From positions 1 through 64,000 of the forward strand of contig JAUHXH010000002.1 of the NCBI GenBank assembly GCA_030427085.1: a stretch of DNA of 64,000 bases, in the 5' to 3' direction. Origin of the DNA: Gammaproteobacteria bacterium (GTDB taxonomy: Bacteria; Pseudomonadota; Gammaproteobacteria; Pseudomonadales; Halieaceae). Each line of letters opens with the position of its first letter. The first letter of the stretch is position 1. Below are positions 15,651 through 25,236 of this stretch, one piece after another. The position numbers and the translations under genes are program-made. Below the pieces are notes generated by a model. That model was given only the letters and a program-made list of their open reading frames with translations. It ran no database searches and was not told where the DNA came from.

Positions 15651-17984
15651 CTAGCGGCCGCCTTTCTTGGCCTGGGCGAAGGCCGCTGCAAAGGCGTTAT
15701 TGGCGGCGGGCTTGCTCTGCCGTGTCTCGCCACCACGGCGATCGCGGTTGCGGCGATCCGCATTGCGGTCCTGCCGCTTCTCGCCGCCTCGGCGGGAGCC
15801 TGCATCCTCCGCTTTGTCGGACAGGCGCATACTGAGGCCGATACGCTTGCGCGCCTCGTCCACTTCCATCACCTTCACTTTGACGATATCGCCGGCCTTC
15901 ACCACTTCGCGTGGGTCCTTGACGAATTTTTCCGCCAACGCGGAGATGTGCACCAAGCCGTCCTGGTGTACACCGATATCCACGAAGGCACCGAAGTTGG
16001 TGACGTTGGTGACGGTGCCTTCCAGCACCATGTCGGGTCGAAGATCCGAGATTTTCTCAACCCCGTCCTCAAAACGAGCCATGCGGAATTCCGGGCGGGG
16101 GTCGCGGCCGGGTTTGTCCAGTTCGGCGAGGATGTCCTTCACGGTGGGCAGACCCACCTGGTCACTGGTGTAATCGGCGGCATTCAGGCCGCGCAGGAAG
16201 CTGGAGTCACCGATCAGGCTGGCCAGCTGACGTTCGCTGCGCTGGGCGATGGCTTCCACCACTGGGTAGGATTCCGGGTGCACGGCAGAGGCGTCCAGTG
16301 GGTTGTCGCCCCCCATCACACGCAGGAAGCCGGCTGCCTGCTCGAAGGTTTTGGCGCCGAAACGGCTCACTTCCATCAGGTCCGACCGACCCTTGAAGGC
16401 CCCCTTGCTGTCCCGCAGGGCCACGATATTGCCGGCAATGCTCTGGTTGAGGCCTGACACTCGCGCCAGTAGTGGCATGGACGCGGTGTTTACGTCCACA
16501 CCCACGGCGTTAACGCAATCTTCTACAACCGCATCCAGTTGTCGCGCCAGATTTACCTGGCTGACATCGTGCTGGTACTGGCCTACGCCGATAGATTTGG
16601 GCTCGATCTTTACCAGTTCCGCCAATGGGTCCTGCAGGCGCCGGGCAATGGACACCGCGCCGCGGATGGTGACATCCAGGTCGGGAAACTCCCGAGCGGC
16701 GAATTCGGAGGCGGAGTAAATGGAAGCGCCGGCCTCGTTGACCATGACCTTGCTCACCTGCAGATCAGAGTGCTCACGCAACAAGTCGCCCACGAAGCGG
16801 TCGGTTTCCCGGCCGGCGGTGCCGTTGCCGATAGCGACCAGCTCAATGTTGTGTTTGCGGATCAGGTGCAGCAGGGTTGCCGCCGCTTCCTGTGTACGTT
16901 TTTGCGGCGCGTGAGGGTAAATAGCCCCGTGATCGACCACCTTGCCGGTGGCGTCCACCACGGCCACTTTCACGCCGGTCCGCAATCCGGGGTCCAGGCC
17001 AATAGTGGCACGAGGCCCGGCTGGCGCTGCCAGCAGCAAATCCTTCAGGTTGCTGGCGAACACCTTGATCGCTTCCAGTTCAGCCTGTTCGCGCAGTTGG
17101 CCCAGCAGGTCGGTTTGCAGGTGGGTCAGCAGCTTGACCCGCCAGGTCCAGCGCACGGTGTCAGCGAGCCAGCGGTCGGCGGCGCGATTGTGGTCTTCAA
17201 TGTGCCAGTGGCTGGCGATCATGGCTTCGCAGGGATGCGTGTCGGTGGGCTTTTCCTCTGCGCTCATCACCAGTGACAAGTGCAGAATGCCTTCGTTACG
17301 GCCGCGGAACATGGCCAGGGCGCGGTGGGAGGGCACTCCTGCCAGCGCTTCGGTGTGCTCGAAATAGTCGCTGAACTTGGCGCCTTCGGCTTCTTTGCCG
17401 TCGGCAACTCGTGACGCGAGCTGGGCGTGATCGGTGAGGAAGGTGCGCAGCTTACCCAGCAGTTCGGCATCTTCTGCGAAGCGCTCCATGAGAATCTGGC
17501 GGGCACCGTCGAGGGCGGCCTTTTCGTCGTTAATGCCTTTGTCGGAATCGATAAAACGCGCAGCTTCTGCCGTGGGGTCCCGATCGGGGTTGTCGTACAG
17601 GGCGTCCGCCAGCGGTTCTAGTCCCGCTTCCCGGGCAATCTGGGCACGAGTGCGGCGCTTGGGTTTGTAGGGCAGGTAGAGGTCTTCCAGACGGTTCTTG
17701 CTTTCGGCGGCGAGAATGTCGGCCTTCAGCATATCGGTCAGTTTGCCCTGCTCCTCGATACTGTTGAGGATGGCGCTGCGCCGTTCTTCCATTTCCCGCA
17801 AATAGCCCAGGCGCTCTTCCAGCGTACGCATCTGGGTGTCGTCGAGGCCACCGGTAACCTCTTTCCGATAGCGTGCGATGAAGGGCACGGTGGCGCCTTC
17901 GTCCAACAGGGCGACGGCAGCATTGACTTGTTTTTCGGCAACGGACAACTCGTCCGCCAGACGTTGGGAGATGGGTTTCAACAT
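15651..17984 (-). CDS. tex: Tex family transcription accessory protein (S1 RNA-binding)
   Basis: The protein (777 residues from the chosen ATG) shows the full Tex architecture: an N-terminal helical region with [17 protein letters not shown], a YqgF/RNase H-like middle domain ([15 protein letters not shown]), helix-hairpin-helix repeats ([16 protein letters not shown]) and a C-terminal S1 domain ([16 protein letters not shown]). An Arg/Gly/Asn-rich tail follows. Tex proteins bind nucleic acid and support transcription and ribosome function. A longer reading frame starts with TTG at 18011; I prefer ATG at 17984 because it gives the family length (E. coli YhgF about 773). No clear Shine-Dalgarno is seen at either. 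Confidence 0.95.
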   Translation of the reverse strand: MLKPISQRLADELSVAEKQVNAAVALLDEGATVPFIARYRKEVTGGLDDTQMRTLEERLGYLREMEERRSAILNSIEEQGKLTDMLKADILAAESKNRLEDLYLPYKPKRRTRAQIAREAGLEPLADALYDNPDRDPTAEAARFIDSDKGINDEKAALDGARQILMERFAEDAELLGKLRTFLTDHAQLASRVADGKEAEGAKFSDYFEHTEALAGVPSHRALAMFRGRNEGILHLSLVMSAEEKPTDTHPCEAMIASHWHIEDHNRAADRWLADTVRWTWRVKLLTHLQTDLLGQLREQAELEAIKVFASNLKDLLLAAPAGPRATIGLDPGLRTGVKVAVVDATGKVVDHGAIYPHAPQKRTQEAAATLLHLIRKHNIELVAIGNGTAGRETDRFVGDLLREHSDLQVSKVMVNEAGASIYSASEFAAREFPDLDVTIRGAVSIARRLQDPLAELVKIEPKSIGVGQYQHDVSQVNLARQLDAVVEDCVNAVGVDVNTASMPLLARVSGLNQSIAGNIVALRDSKGAFKGRSDLMEVSRFGAKTFEQAAGFLRVMGGDNPLDASAVHPESYPVVEAIAQRSERQLASLIGDSSFLRGLNAADYTSDQVGLPTVKDILAELDKPGRDPRPEFRMARFEDGVEKISDLRPDMVLEGTVTNVTNFGAFVDIGVHQDGLVHISALAEKFVKDPREVVKAGDIVKVKVMEVDEARKRIGLSMRLSDKAEDAGSRRGGEKRQDRNADRRNRDRRGGETRQSKPAANNAFAAAFAQAKKGGR

Positions 17985-18094
17985 GGAGGTAACAGCTCGG
18001 TAAGGCAACAACGAGGCCAGATTATGGAGCAGTTCCGGAGCCTTTTCGAGATGGTTTTTGCGCGAAAGATGTGTATTCGTGGTGTCGGCGTAAT

Positions 18095-18123
18095 CTGAGC
18101 AAAAACTTGCACATTAGTATACT
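18095..18123 (+). promoter_or_regulatory. Candidate promoter for the P450 gene
   Basis: TATACT at 18118-18123 with a partial -35 (CTGAGC, 17 bases upstream) lies about 105 bases before the P450 start. The TATACT sits in a small palindrome (AGTATACT), so it could serve the divergent tex gene too. No experimental support. Confidence 0.35.
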
Positions 18124-18227
18124 TTTTTGGCATGGTGAGCAGGCCAGTGCCGGTGGGCTCTGCCATACTTTCAGCCATAGCGCTTTCAGCGTAATAACAA
18201 AAACCCGCTGTTGCAGGAGAATGAAGC

Positions 18228-19469
18228 ATGGGTCAGGCCGAGCAATCACAGGCACCGATTGAAGAGTTGTTCAATCCGCATTCGGAAGACTATTTGCACG
18301 ACCCTGTGTCGCAGTGCCTGGCACTGCTGCAACGGGCTCCGCTGGTATGGTATGAGCCCTGGCAGGCGTGGATCATGACCCGGATGCCCGACATCATGGA
18401 CTGCTGGAAGCGGGAGTATTTATCTTCGGATTTTTATGACTGGGAGTTCGCTCCCCCCCGCCCACCACAGGACCAGTGGAGCAATTTCGAACGCGCGTTG
18501 ATCGGCCACAGCCTGTTGGCGGACCACGACCACCACCGCCTGGTACGCCGCGTTACCGCGCCGGCATTCTCGCGCAATGTGGTCGACAAGATACAGCGTG
18601 CAATCGAGCCCGATGTGAAAAAGCTGTTCGATGACCTCGGCACGCCGGAGGAATTCGACTACATCGCGGAGATTGCCCAGCACATACCGTTCATCTCCAT
18701 CACTCGAATGGTCGGCATCCCGGAAAAGTACTGGCCAGAAATCAAACAGGTAATCGTCACCTTCACCGAAACGTGGAACCCCACTATTTCAGAAGAGCGA
18801 CGGGCCGCTGCGCGGGAGGACAGTAACCGCGCGATCGATATTCTGCTGCAGGTTATAGCCGAGCGCCGCGGCGCGCCACAACAGGATGATTTTCTCAGTG
18901 CGCTACTGAAAGTAGAGGCGGAGAACGAGGGTTTTGAAGAGTGGGATATCGTTACGCTCATCCTCGCCCTGATCGGCGCCGGCTCGGATACCACGCTGGT
19001 CGCACAGCAGTGGTCTGTGTACGCCCTGCTCAAACACCCGGACCAGATTGAAACTGCCTTGTCCTCGCCCGATGCCTTTGCCAATGCCTTTAACGAAGTG
19101 TCCCGCTGGAGTACCCAGAGCAAAATGGGCTTCGCGCGCTATGCACCACAGGATATGGAAATACTGGGTCACTCGGTGCGCAAAGGGCAGATGGTACTGT
19201 TGATGCCGCACCTGAAAGATTACGACCCGGAGTATTACCCTGATCCGGAACGTTTCGATGTGCAGCGGACCTTTAATCCCGATGTGCAGTTTGGTTACGG
19301 GCCGCGCTACTGCATTGGTGCGGCGCTGGCCAAACGCCAGCTTTATCTCACCATCAGTGAGTTGTTCAGGCGTTTTCCGCAGGCACAACTGGCCTCAGAG
19401 CCGGAGCGCGATGGCAGCGATCACAATGCGGTGGTGTTCAAACAATTGATGGTGAAGACCAGGGGTTGA
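18228..19469 (+). CDS. Cytochrome P450
   Basis: The 413-residue protein is soluble, as bacterial class I P450s are. It has the oxygen-binding I-helix LIGAGSDTTLV (residues about 250-260), the K-helix ExxR in NEVSRW (slightly unusual: E-V-S-R), and the heme-binding loop FGYGPRYCIG with Cys362 as thiolate ligand. Substrate is not predictable from sequence. The start has a good ribosome site (AGGAG about 9 bases upstream). No ferredoxin or reductase gene lies next to it, so its electron donors are elsewhere. It converges with the phospholipase-D-family gene, leaving 12 bases between stops. Confidence 0.93.
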   Translation: MGQAEQSQAPIEELFNPHSEDYLHDPVSQCLALLQRAPLVWYEPWQAWIMTRMPDIMDCWKREYLSSDFYDWEFAPPRPPQDQWSNFERALIGHSLLADHDHHRLVRRVTAPAFSRNVVDKIQRAIEPDVKKLFDDLGTPEEFDYIAEIAQHIPFISITRMVGIPEKYWPEIKQVIVTFTETWNPTISEERRAAAREDSNRAIDILLQVIAERRGAPQQDDFLSALLKVEAENEGFEEWDIVTLILALIGAGSDTTLVAQQWSVYALLKHPDQIETALSSPDAFANAFNEVSRWSTQSKMGFARYAPQDMEILGHSVRKGQMVLLMPHLKDYDPEYYPDPERFDVQRTFNPDVQFGYGPRYCIGAALAKRQLYLTISELFRRFPQAQLASEPERDGSDHNAVVFKQLMVKTRG

Positions 19470-19481
19470 TCGATAGACGCG

Positions 19482-21041
19482 CTATAACTGCCGTTCCGGC
19501 ACGATCCAGGACATCACTCGCGCACTGAAACGCTGCCACCATGACGTATCCGGTTCGGTCTGGGTTTGAAGAGGATTGCCGTCGGCATTCCTGGACGTCC
19601 AGACCAGATTGTCCTGTTCGTCCAGAGAGAGTACCCAGGCAACGTCGAGAATGTTTTCCCTGAAGCCCTGATACATCCGCTCTGCGTCCTCCGGCGCCTC
19701 AAAATAGGCGCCCAGTTCGGTGTTGATCAAGGCGGAGCGGCCATCGAGGTTGAAAGAGCCCACGAACAGATAGCGGCGGTCGAAGCCAAAGAACTTGGCA
19801 TGCAGGCTGGCTCGCGAGGCGCCGAGTTTAAACTCCCGCTCCTGGGTGTCGAGGGGGTTGGCCCGAAATTCATAGAGCTTTACGCCGCCGCGTAGCAAAT
19901 CTTTCCTGTAGCGCATGTAACCCGAGTGCACCATGGCGACGTCGTTGGCCGCCAGGGAGTTGGTGAGGATCTGAACGTCGACGCCGCGCTCCACAAGGCT
20001 CACCAGGTATCGCGTGAAACTCTTCCCCGGCACAAAATAAGGCGAGACGATGAGCAACTCGTGTTGTGTCTCATCCATGCCGGCCTTGAGTTGTGGCGCG
20101 AGATGGGTTTCCTTGCTGATCTCCTGTTGTTCGAGTTTGTCCGGTTGGTCGTAGGCCAGTATCCACCGAGACCAGGCAAATGCGGTGCCGGTAATTTCGC
20201 GGGAGTAGTTGGCATGGGTTAAACGGTCCAATGCGGCTGCATATTCTGATTGAGCTGCTTTTTTCGCTGTTTCTGCCAACGCGGCTCGTTGTTCCCTCTG
20301 GGTCGAATCGGGCAGCGGTGTTTCACCGTAGAAGATTGCCAGCGGGTACACCACCTTGCTGTTCCAGTACAGGTCGAACTGTGCTGATACCTCACTCACG
20401 ATGGGGCCGATCGCCAGCGCGTCCATATCGCTAAAGCCGACCTCCTCGGAAGCATCGAAGTACTCATTGCCGATATTGCGACCGCCAAAGATAGTCGCCT
20501 GGTTGTCGGCGGTGATGGTCTTGTTGTGCATCCGATGATTGATGCGGCGCGTATCGCCGATCATATCCAGACCCCGGCTGGTCCGATTGGCGAAGGGGTT
20601 GAACAGGCGCACCTCGATGTTGTCGTGCGCATCCAGCGTACGTAGCAAGTCATCTTTGCCGCTGGTGTCGAGGTCGTCCAGCAGTAGCCTTACGCGCACA
20701 CCGCGATCTGCCGCAATCAGCAGACGTTGGTAAAGCACACGGCCAACCGTATCGTTGTGCCAGATGTAGTACTGCAGGTCGAGGCTTTGTTCAGCCGCGC
20801 CAATCAGGTGCAGACGGGCCGACAGAGCGGTCATGCCGTCACCCAACACATGGAACCCCGATAGTGAAGGGTGCTTCGCCAAAAGTGGCTCCAATTCCCG
20901 ACCGAGGAGAGTTTGCGCTGTGTCGGAAATGTAGTGGCTTTCCATGGTGTCTGCTCTGTCGGGGAGTGCACTGCAACCGATCAGCATCAGGCCGAACGTA
21001 AGCGCGATGAGCGGGTGCGGGCGCACAGCTTTGACTGACAT
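19482..21041 (-). CDS. Phospholipase D family lipoprotein (cardiolipin synthase C-like)
   Basis: The 519-residue protein has a lipoprotein signal with lipobox LIGC (Cys23). It also has two HKD catalytic motifs, H172-N-K174 with Asp179 and H414-A-K416 with Asp421, the latter followed by GSFNLDGRS. That is the layout of the phospholipase D superfamily and most like ClsC/YmdC, which makes cardiolipin or exchanges phosphatidyl groups. The lipobox means it would sit on the periplasmic side of an envelope membrane rather than in the cytoplasm. Upstream bases 21042-21184 separate it from the divergent flavoprotein gene. The partner YmdB is not nearby. Confidence 0.88.
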   Translation of the reverse strand: MSVKAVRPHPLIALTFGLMLIGCSALPDRADTMESHYISDTAQTLLGRELEPLLAKHPSLSGFHVLGDGMTALSARLHLIGAAEQSLDLQYYIWHNDTVGRVLYQRLLIAADRGVRVRLLLDDLDTSGKDDLLRTLDAHDNIEVRLFNPFANRTSRGLDMIGDTRRINHRMHNKTITADNQATIFGGRNIGNEYFDASEEVGFSDMDALAIGPIVSEVSAQFDLYWNSKVVYPLAIFYGETPLPDSTQREQRAALAETAKKAAQSEYAAALDRLTHANYSREITGTAFAWSRWILAYDQPDKLEQQEISKETHLAPQLKAGMDETQHELLIVSPYFVPGKSFTRYLVSLVERGVDVQILTNSLAANDVAMVHSGYMRYRKDLLRGGVKLYEFRANPLDTQEREFKLGASRASLHAKFFGFDRRYLFVGSFNLDGRSALINTELGAYFEAPEDAERMYQGFRENILDVAWVLSLDEQDNLVWTSRNADGNPLQTQTEPDTSWWQRFSARVMSWIVPERQL

Positions 21042-21184
21042 TAACGAATCCTCGATTCCCGGTTTCTACAGCTTAGCGCAGCAGCGCCACCGACGAAATG
21101 TGTTGAGCTGGCTGTAAATTGACCTATGAACTATTTTTTAAGGTACGCCGGGCATAACAACAGCAACAGGCTGGGGGCTGAATC

Positions 21185-22699
21185 ATGGACAGAAGAACAT
21201 TCGTTGGGGCAAGTGCAGGTGCATTAACGTGGATGGCGCTTCCCCGAGCGGTGCAAGCGGAGGTCTACGCGGGCTTGCGTCAGATCAACGATGACGTAAC
21301 CGCAAAAAATTTGGCGGGCGCTGCAGTACAACTTAGCCGTTCAGATGTTCAGGCGCTTGCCGATTCCTTACGTGGCCCACTCCTGCTCGCGGGAAATCCC
21401 GGCTACGATCTGGCGCGACAAGTTTTGAATCCGGCCATCGACAGGCACCCCGCGTTGATAGTCCAACCGGGTGGTGTGGCGGATATCTCCCGAGCGGTTG
21501 CTTTTGCCGCGGAGCAGGGGCTCGTGGTGGCGGTTAAGTGTGGCGGGCATTCATTCGCAGGCAAATCCACTTGCGAAGGCGGATTGCAGATCGATCTGTC
21601 TCGCTTCCGCCATGTTCAGGTGGATGCCGGCAAACAGCTTGCCCAGGTCAGTGGTGGCAGCCTGCTGGGCGCAATGGATCATGAAACCATGGCGCACGGG
21701 CTGGTCACAACCGCGGGTACGGTCTCGCACACGGGCGTGGGTGGGCTAGCGACGGGCGGTGGGTTTGGGCGATTGGCCCGTCGCTTTGGACTGGCGCTGG
21801 ACAATATTGCCTCCGTCGATGTGGTAACGGGGGATGGTTCGATCTTGTATGCCGATAGCGAACAGAACCCGGATCTGTACTGGGGGGTGCGGGGCGCGGG
21901 TAGCAATTTTGGGGTGGTGACACGCTTTGCTTTTCATCTGCATCCCGTTCAGCGCAGAGTCATGGGGGGCAGCCTGACTTTTGGCCCGGAGTTGCGGCGC
22001 CAGGTGTTGGAATTCTATGCCGAGCATTGTGCGAACTTCCCTGATGAGCTGTATGTCGATTGCACCAGTGGCTTTACGCCCGACAAGCAGCAGCCCTTTA
22101 CATCCCTGCATTTGTGCTACAGCGGTCCGGCGAAATCCTACGATACTGTGATGGCGCCAATTCGTGGGCTGGGTAAGCCGGTGCGCGACACGGTGAAATC
22201 CATTGATTACGTTGCAGAGCAGCGGCGCTACGACCTCACTGATCCCAGAGCGATGGTGACCTACGTGAAGGGTGGGTATGTCAGTGAAATTCCCGCGGCG
22301 CTAGTCAATGCCATTCTGGATGGGCTGGAGCCGGATCCGGAGCGCTACACACGCGTTTATTTTCAGCACTCCGGTGGTGCCATCGGGCGTGTTGCCGCCG
22401 ATGCCACGGCTTTCCCGCATCGATACGCCATTGCCAATATGCTGCCCATGATCAACTACCCGCCAACGGCGGATGTACCCCGGCACGTGGCGTGGTTGAA
22501 ACAGTACTGGAAGACGCTGGAGCCCTTCACGCACGGTTTCTATACAGTGGAAGCCGACCAACAGAGCGCCGCGGAATTCAATAGCAACTACCTGGACAAC
22601 TACCCGCGATTGCTGGCTGCGAAACGTCGTTACGACCCCAAAAACCTGTTTCGACTCAATGCCAATATCACGCCGGAAGCTGCTGGCGGCGCCGTCTGA
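21185..22699 (+). CDS. Tat-exported FAD-linked oxidoreductase (BBE/PCMH type)
   Basis: The 504-residue protein starts with a twin-arginine signal (DRRTFVG followed by a hydrophobic core ending in VQA), so it is exported folded with its flavin. The PCMH-type FAD domain shows GGHS with His122, the site of covalent FAD attachment, and the GGLATGGGFGRLARRFG loop. The Cys that forms the second flavin bond in berberine-bridge enzymes is not at its usual place (GTVSHTGVGG), so probably only the His bond is formed. The C-terminal BBE segment (NYLDNYPRLLAAKRRYDPKNLF) is intact. The substrate is unknown; relatives oxidise alcohols, sugars and aromatic alkaloids. Its 3' end overlaps the convergent membrane gene by 32 bases. 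Confidence 0.88.
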   Translation: MDRRTFVGASAGALTWMALPRAVQAEVYAGLRQINDDVTAKNLAGAAVQLSRSDVQALADSLRGPLLLAGNPGYDLARQVLNPAIDRHPALIVQPGGVADISRAVAFAAEQGLVVAVKCGGHSFAGKSTCEGGLQIDLSRFRHVQVDAGKQLAQVSGGSLLGAMDHETMAHGLVTTAGTVSHTGVGGLATGGGFGRLARRFGLALDNIASVDVVTGDGSILYADSEQNPDLYWGVRGAGSNFGVVTRFAFHLHPVQRRVMGGSLTFGPELRRQVLEFYAEHCANFPDELYVDCTSGFTPDKQQPFTSLHLCYSGPAKSYDTVMAPIRGLGKPVRDTVKSIDYVAEQRRYDLTDPRAMVTYVKGGYVSEIPAALVNAILDGLEPDPERYTRVYFQHSGGAIGRVAADATAFPHRYAIANMLPMINYPPTADVPRHVAWLKQYWKTLEPFTHGFYTVEADQQSAAEFNSNYLDNYPRLLAAKRRYDPKNLFRLNANITPEAAGGAV

Positions 22700-23366
22700 C
22701 ATCGCGTCGGTTCTTCAACCAGGCCAGGGCGCGCAGGGCAAAGGCAGCAACGCCGAAGCCGGTCCACAGCCAGTAAAATCCGCCCTCTTCCAGCGCCAGG
22801 CCGAGGTAATTGCCGGTGAAACCCAGCATCAGGATGTAGATACCGGTGCGGTGGAGAATCCGCCAGAACGGCCCGAGAAAACGTCGCGACCAGTCGTTGC
22901 TGGTCAGGGCCATGGCATAAATGAGGCTGTACAGGAAGATGGCCGGAGACAATTCCCGCAGGCTGCCGTGCTGGCTCCAGTCGCCCAGCCAGGCGATATT
23001 GGTCAGGATGCCGATCATCGCCAGGTGATAACTGTGCGAAGCGGCCATCGACAGACCGATCTGCCGCCTAGCTGCAAGTGCAGTTTTAGCCCGATCGGAA
23101 TGTGTTAGTTGCCACCAGGGGCGGGCCACGAAAGCGGCTATCAACAGCGCGTAGCTCGACAGCGCTGTCAGCCTCACACAAAGGCGGGCGGCGGCCTCCG
23201 TATAGTGGCTGTCGTATAAAACCCACAAACACAGGGAGCCGATCGCCAGGATGGTAACCGGCAGCACCGAGTTTTTGAATGTAATGTCGATTGCTTCGAC
23301 ATACTGTCTGAACACGTACCCCATCTGGCCGTCCCTCGCCAATTTGCTGGAGAATTTGCCGGCCAA
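22668..23366 (-). CDS. Ferric-reductase-like transmembrane protein
   Basis: The 232-residue protein has about six membrane helices. RRQIGLSMAASHSYHLAMIG and FWRILHRTGIYILM look like the heme-coordinating helices of the ferric reductase/MsrQ superfamily, with conserved His residues in ASHSYHL and LHRTGIY. A role in moving electrons across the membrane is therefore plausible. It lacks the FAD/NAD-binding tail of true ferric reductases. It lies 3 bases after the CBS-domain gene and so probably belongs to the 3' end of the nuo operon; its own 3' end overlaps the convergent flavoprotein gene by 32 bases. Confidence 0.65.
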   Translation of the reverse strand: MAGKFSSKLARDGQMGYVFRQYVEAIDITFKNSVLPVTILAIGSLCLWVLYDSHYTEAAARLCVRLTALSSYALLIAAFVARPWWQLTHSDRAKTALAARRQIGLSMAASHSYHLAMIGILTNIAWLGDWSQHGSLRELSPAIFLYSLIYAMALTSNDWSRRFLGPFWRILHRTGIYILMLGFTGNYLGLALEEGGFYWLWTGFGVAAFALRALAWLKNRRDVRRRRQQLPA

Positions 23367-23369
23367 GCC

Positions 23370-23771
23370 TCAGGGTTTGAACTTCTTCACCGCATTGAGG
23401 ATTTGTCGACAGGTGATCTGGCCGACCAGTTTACCATCCTCCACCACCGGGCGGCGGCGCTTGTGGGTGCGCAACATGTCCTGGGCAATATCGACGATAT
23501 CCTCATTGGGGTGCGCAACCACAAGATTGTCCGAGGCCATGTAGTCCTCCACCAGACCCGCACCGGATTGGTTATAGGTGGCGCTCAGCACCGCGCGCAA
23601 GCAATCCAGCTCCGACAGAATGCCTACCAGGTTGCCCTCTGTGTCGACGACACAGACACCGGAGATCTTGTTGTCGATGATGACCTGCATGGCCTCGTGA
23701 ATGTTTGCCTTGGCGCTGACCTTGACCGGGTTGGTCAGCATATAGTCCCTCAGGTTGACGGATTGCAGCAT
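23370..23771 (-). CDS. CBS-domain protein at the end of the nuo operon
   Basis: From the ATG at 23771 the product has 133 residues and consists almost wholly of two CBS motifs (for example VSAKANIHEAMQVIIDNKISG and DLVGQITCRQILNAV), which together form one adenosine-ligand-binding Bateman module. I chose this start because it has a strong Shine-Dalgarno (GGGAGGAA) and leaves a clean gap after nuoN. A longer frame starting at 23819 overlaps nuoN and adds 16 atypical residues. Such stand-alone CBS proteins sense AMP/ATP or NADH-type ligands. Its place behind nuoN suggests a link to complex I or energy state, but that is inference. Confidence 0.8.
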   Translation of the reverse strand: MLQSVNLRDYMLTNPVKVSAKANIHEAMQVIIDNKISGVCVVDTEGNLVGILSELDCLRAVLSATYNQSGAGLVEDYMASDNLVVAHPNEDIVDIAQDMLRTHKRRRPVVEDGKLVGQITCRQILNAVKKFKP

Positions 23772-23797
23772 GGTCGATTCCTCCCGTGGCACAACGA

Positions 23798-25228
23798 CTA
23801 AAGTATAGATTGAATCCACCCGATCAGACTTTGTGGGGCGATTCCCAGTCCCAGCACCGCGGCCAGCAGCACAACCGCAAGGCAGGACTCATGCCATCCG
23901 GCATTCGGTAACAGCGCGTGGTTATCGTCGCGGCGCAACAGGTAATACACCACACGCAAGTAATAGTAGATGCCAATTCCGCTGCCCACCACCAGGCTGC
24001 CCAGTAGCAGCCAGTGAGGACCGGTGACAGCCGCGCTGAACAGGTAAAACTTGCCGACAAACCCGGCGGTAAGGGGGATGCCCGCCAGCGACAACATGGC
24101 CACCAGCATCAGTAGCCCGGCCAGGGGGTGATGCCAGAGCAAGCCCGACAAGTGTTTCAACTCGGTGTGCTCCGGGCCCTGGTATTGTTCGTAACCCGGC
24201 CAGGTCAATACTGCGAAGGCGGCCAGTGTAGTGACCGTGTAAGCAACGAGGTAAAACAGAGCCGCCTCCACCGCCAGGTCGTGATTGGCCGGATCGCTGC
24301 ACACCAACAGCACGATCAGCAGGTAACCCATGTGCGCGATCGAGGAGTACGCGAGCAGGCGTTTGACGTTGTCTTGCCTCAGGGCCAGCAGGTTGCCCAC
24401 CAGCATGGAGGCCACGGCGATTGCGGCCAGGCTGTTGAGAATAATGGGGAACTGGTAGGCCCCGGTCTCCAGGAAGGCGCGCAGGAACACCGCGAACACT
24501 GCGCCCTTGGACACCGTCGCCAGAAAACCTGTAACGGGAGAGGGCGCGCCCTGGTAGACGTCTGGTGTCCACATGTGAAAGGGCACCAGCGAGAGTTTGA
24601 ACGCCAGTCCGCAAATGATCATTACCGATGCCGCCATCACGAGGGTGTAAGCTCCCGAGCCCGCCAGCGCCAGCGATTCACTGAGGCCAGTGAAGGCGAG
24701 TTGTCCGGTACCGGCATAGGCCAACGCAAAGCCAAACAGCAGGGTGGCCGAGGCGGCACCTGACAGCACCAGGTACTTGACCGCGGCCTCCAGGGGCAAC
24801 AGTGAACGATCCGGATAGGCAATCAGCGCGTACAGCGCTACGCCCAGCAACTCCAGCCCGAGCAGCAGGCTGGCCACATGTACGGCTTGTGCCAGAATCA
24901 TCGCGCCAATGGTGGCCAGCAGCAGCAAGAGGAAAAATTCGCCGGATTGCTCCGAGCGAAGGGCGATGTAGGCGGGTGACAGCCAGCAGGTCACGGCCGC
25001 TGCCAGAATGAACAACAGGTTCAACAGCAGTGCGTAGCCATCCACGCGTAACAGCAGGCTCTGGTAGTCACTGCCCGGCCACAGCCAGAGTAACAGCCCC
25101 GCGCCCAGTAACAGAGATAACTGCGTGATCGCCACACTCCAGCGGGGATTGCGGTGGAAGGCGATCTGCAGCATTAGCACCACGGTGCCGCCCGACAAGG
25201 CCAGCAGGGGCGACAGGGCTTGCCACAT
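23798..25228 (-). CDS. nuoN: NADH-quinone oxidoreductase subunit N
   Basis: NuoN is one of the antiporter-like proton-pumping subunits of the complex I membrane arm. The protein is almost entirely hydrophobic, with about 14 helices and the family's conserved Lys- and Glu-bearing helices (KYLVLSGAASATLLFG, FKLSLVPFHMWTPDVYQGAPSP). The start at ATG 25228 lies 8 bases after the nuoM stop and gives 476 residues, close to the E. coli length. A longer frame starting at 25318 would overlap nuoM. It is the last nuo gene; a CBS-domain gene follows. Confidence 0.95.
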   Translation of the reverse strand: MWQALSPLLALSGGTVVLMLQIAFHRNPRWSVAITQLSLLLGAGLLLWLWPGSDYQSLLLRVDGYALLLNLLFILAAAVTCWLSPAYIALRSEQSGEFFLLLLLATIGAMILAQAVHVASLLLGLELLGVALYALIAYPDRSLLPLEAAVKYLVLSGAASATLLFGFALAYAGTGQLAFTGLSESLALAGSGAYTLVMAASVMIICGLAFKLSLVPFHMWTPDVYQGAPSPVTGFLATVSKGAVFAVFLRAFLETGAYQFPIILNSLAAIAVASMLVGNLLALRQDNVKRLLAYSSIAHMGYLLIVLLVCSDPANHDLAVEAALFYLVAYTVTTLAAFAVLTWPGYEQYQGPEHTELKHLSGLLWHHPLAGLLMLVAMLSLAGIPLTAGFVGKFYLFSAAVTGPHWLLLGSLVVGSGIGIYYYLRVVYYLLRRDDNHALLPNAGWHESCLAVVLLAAVLGLGIAPQSLIGWIQSIL

Positions 25229-25236
25229 ACCGGAAT

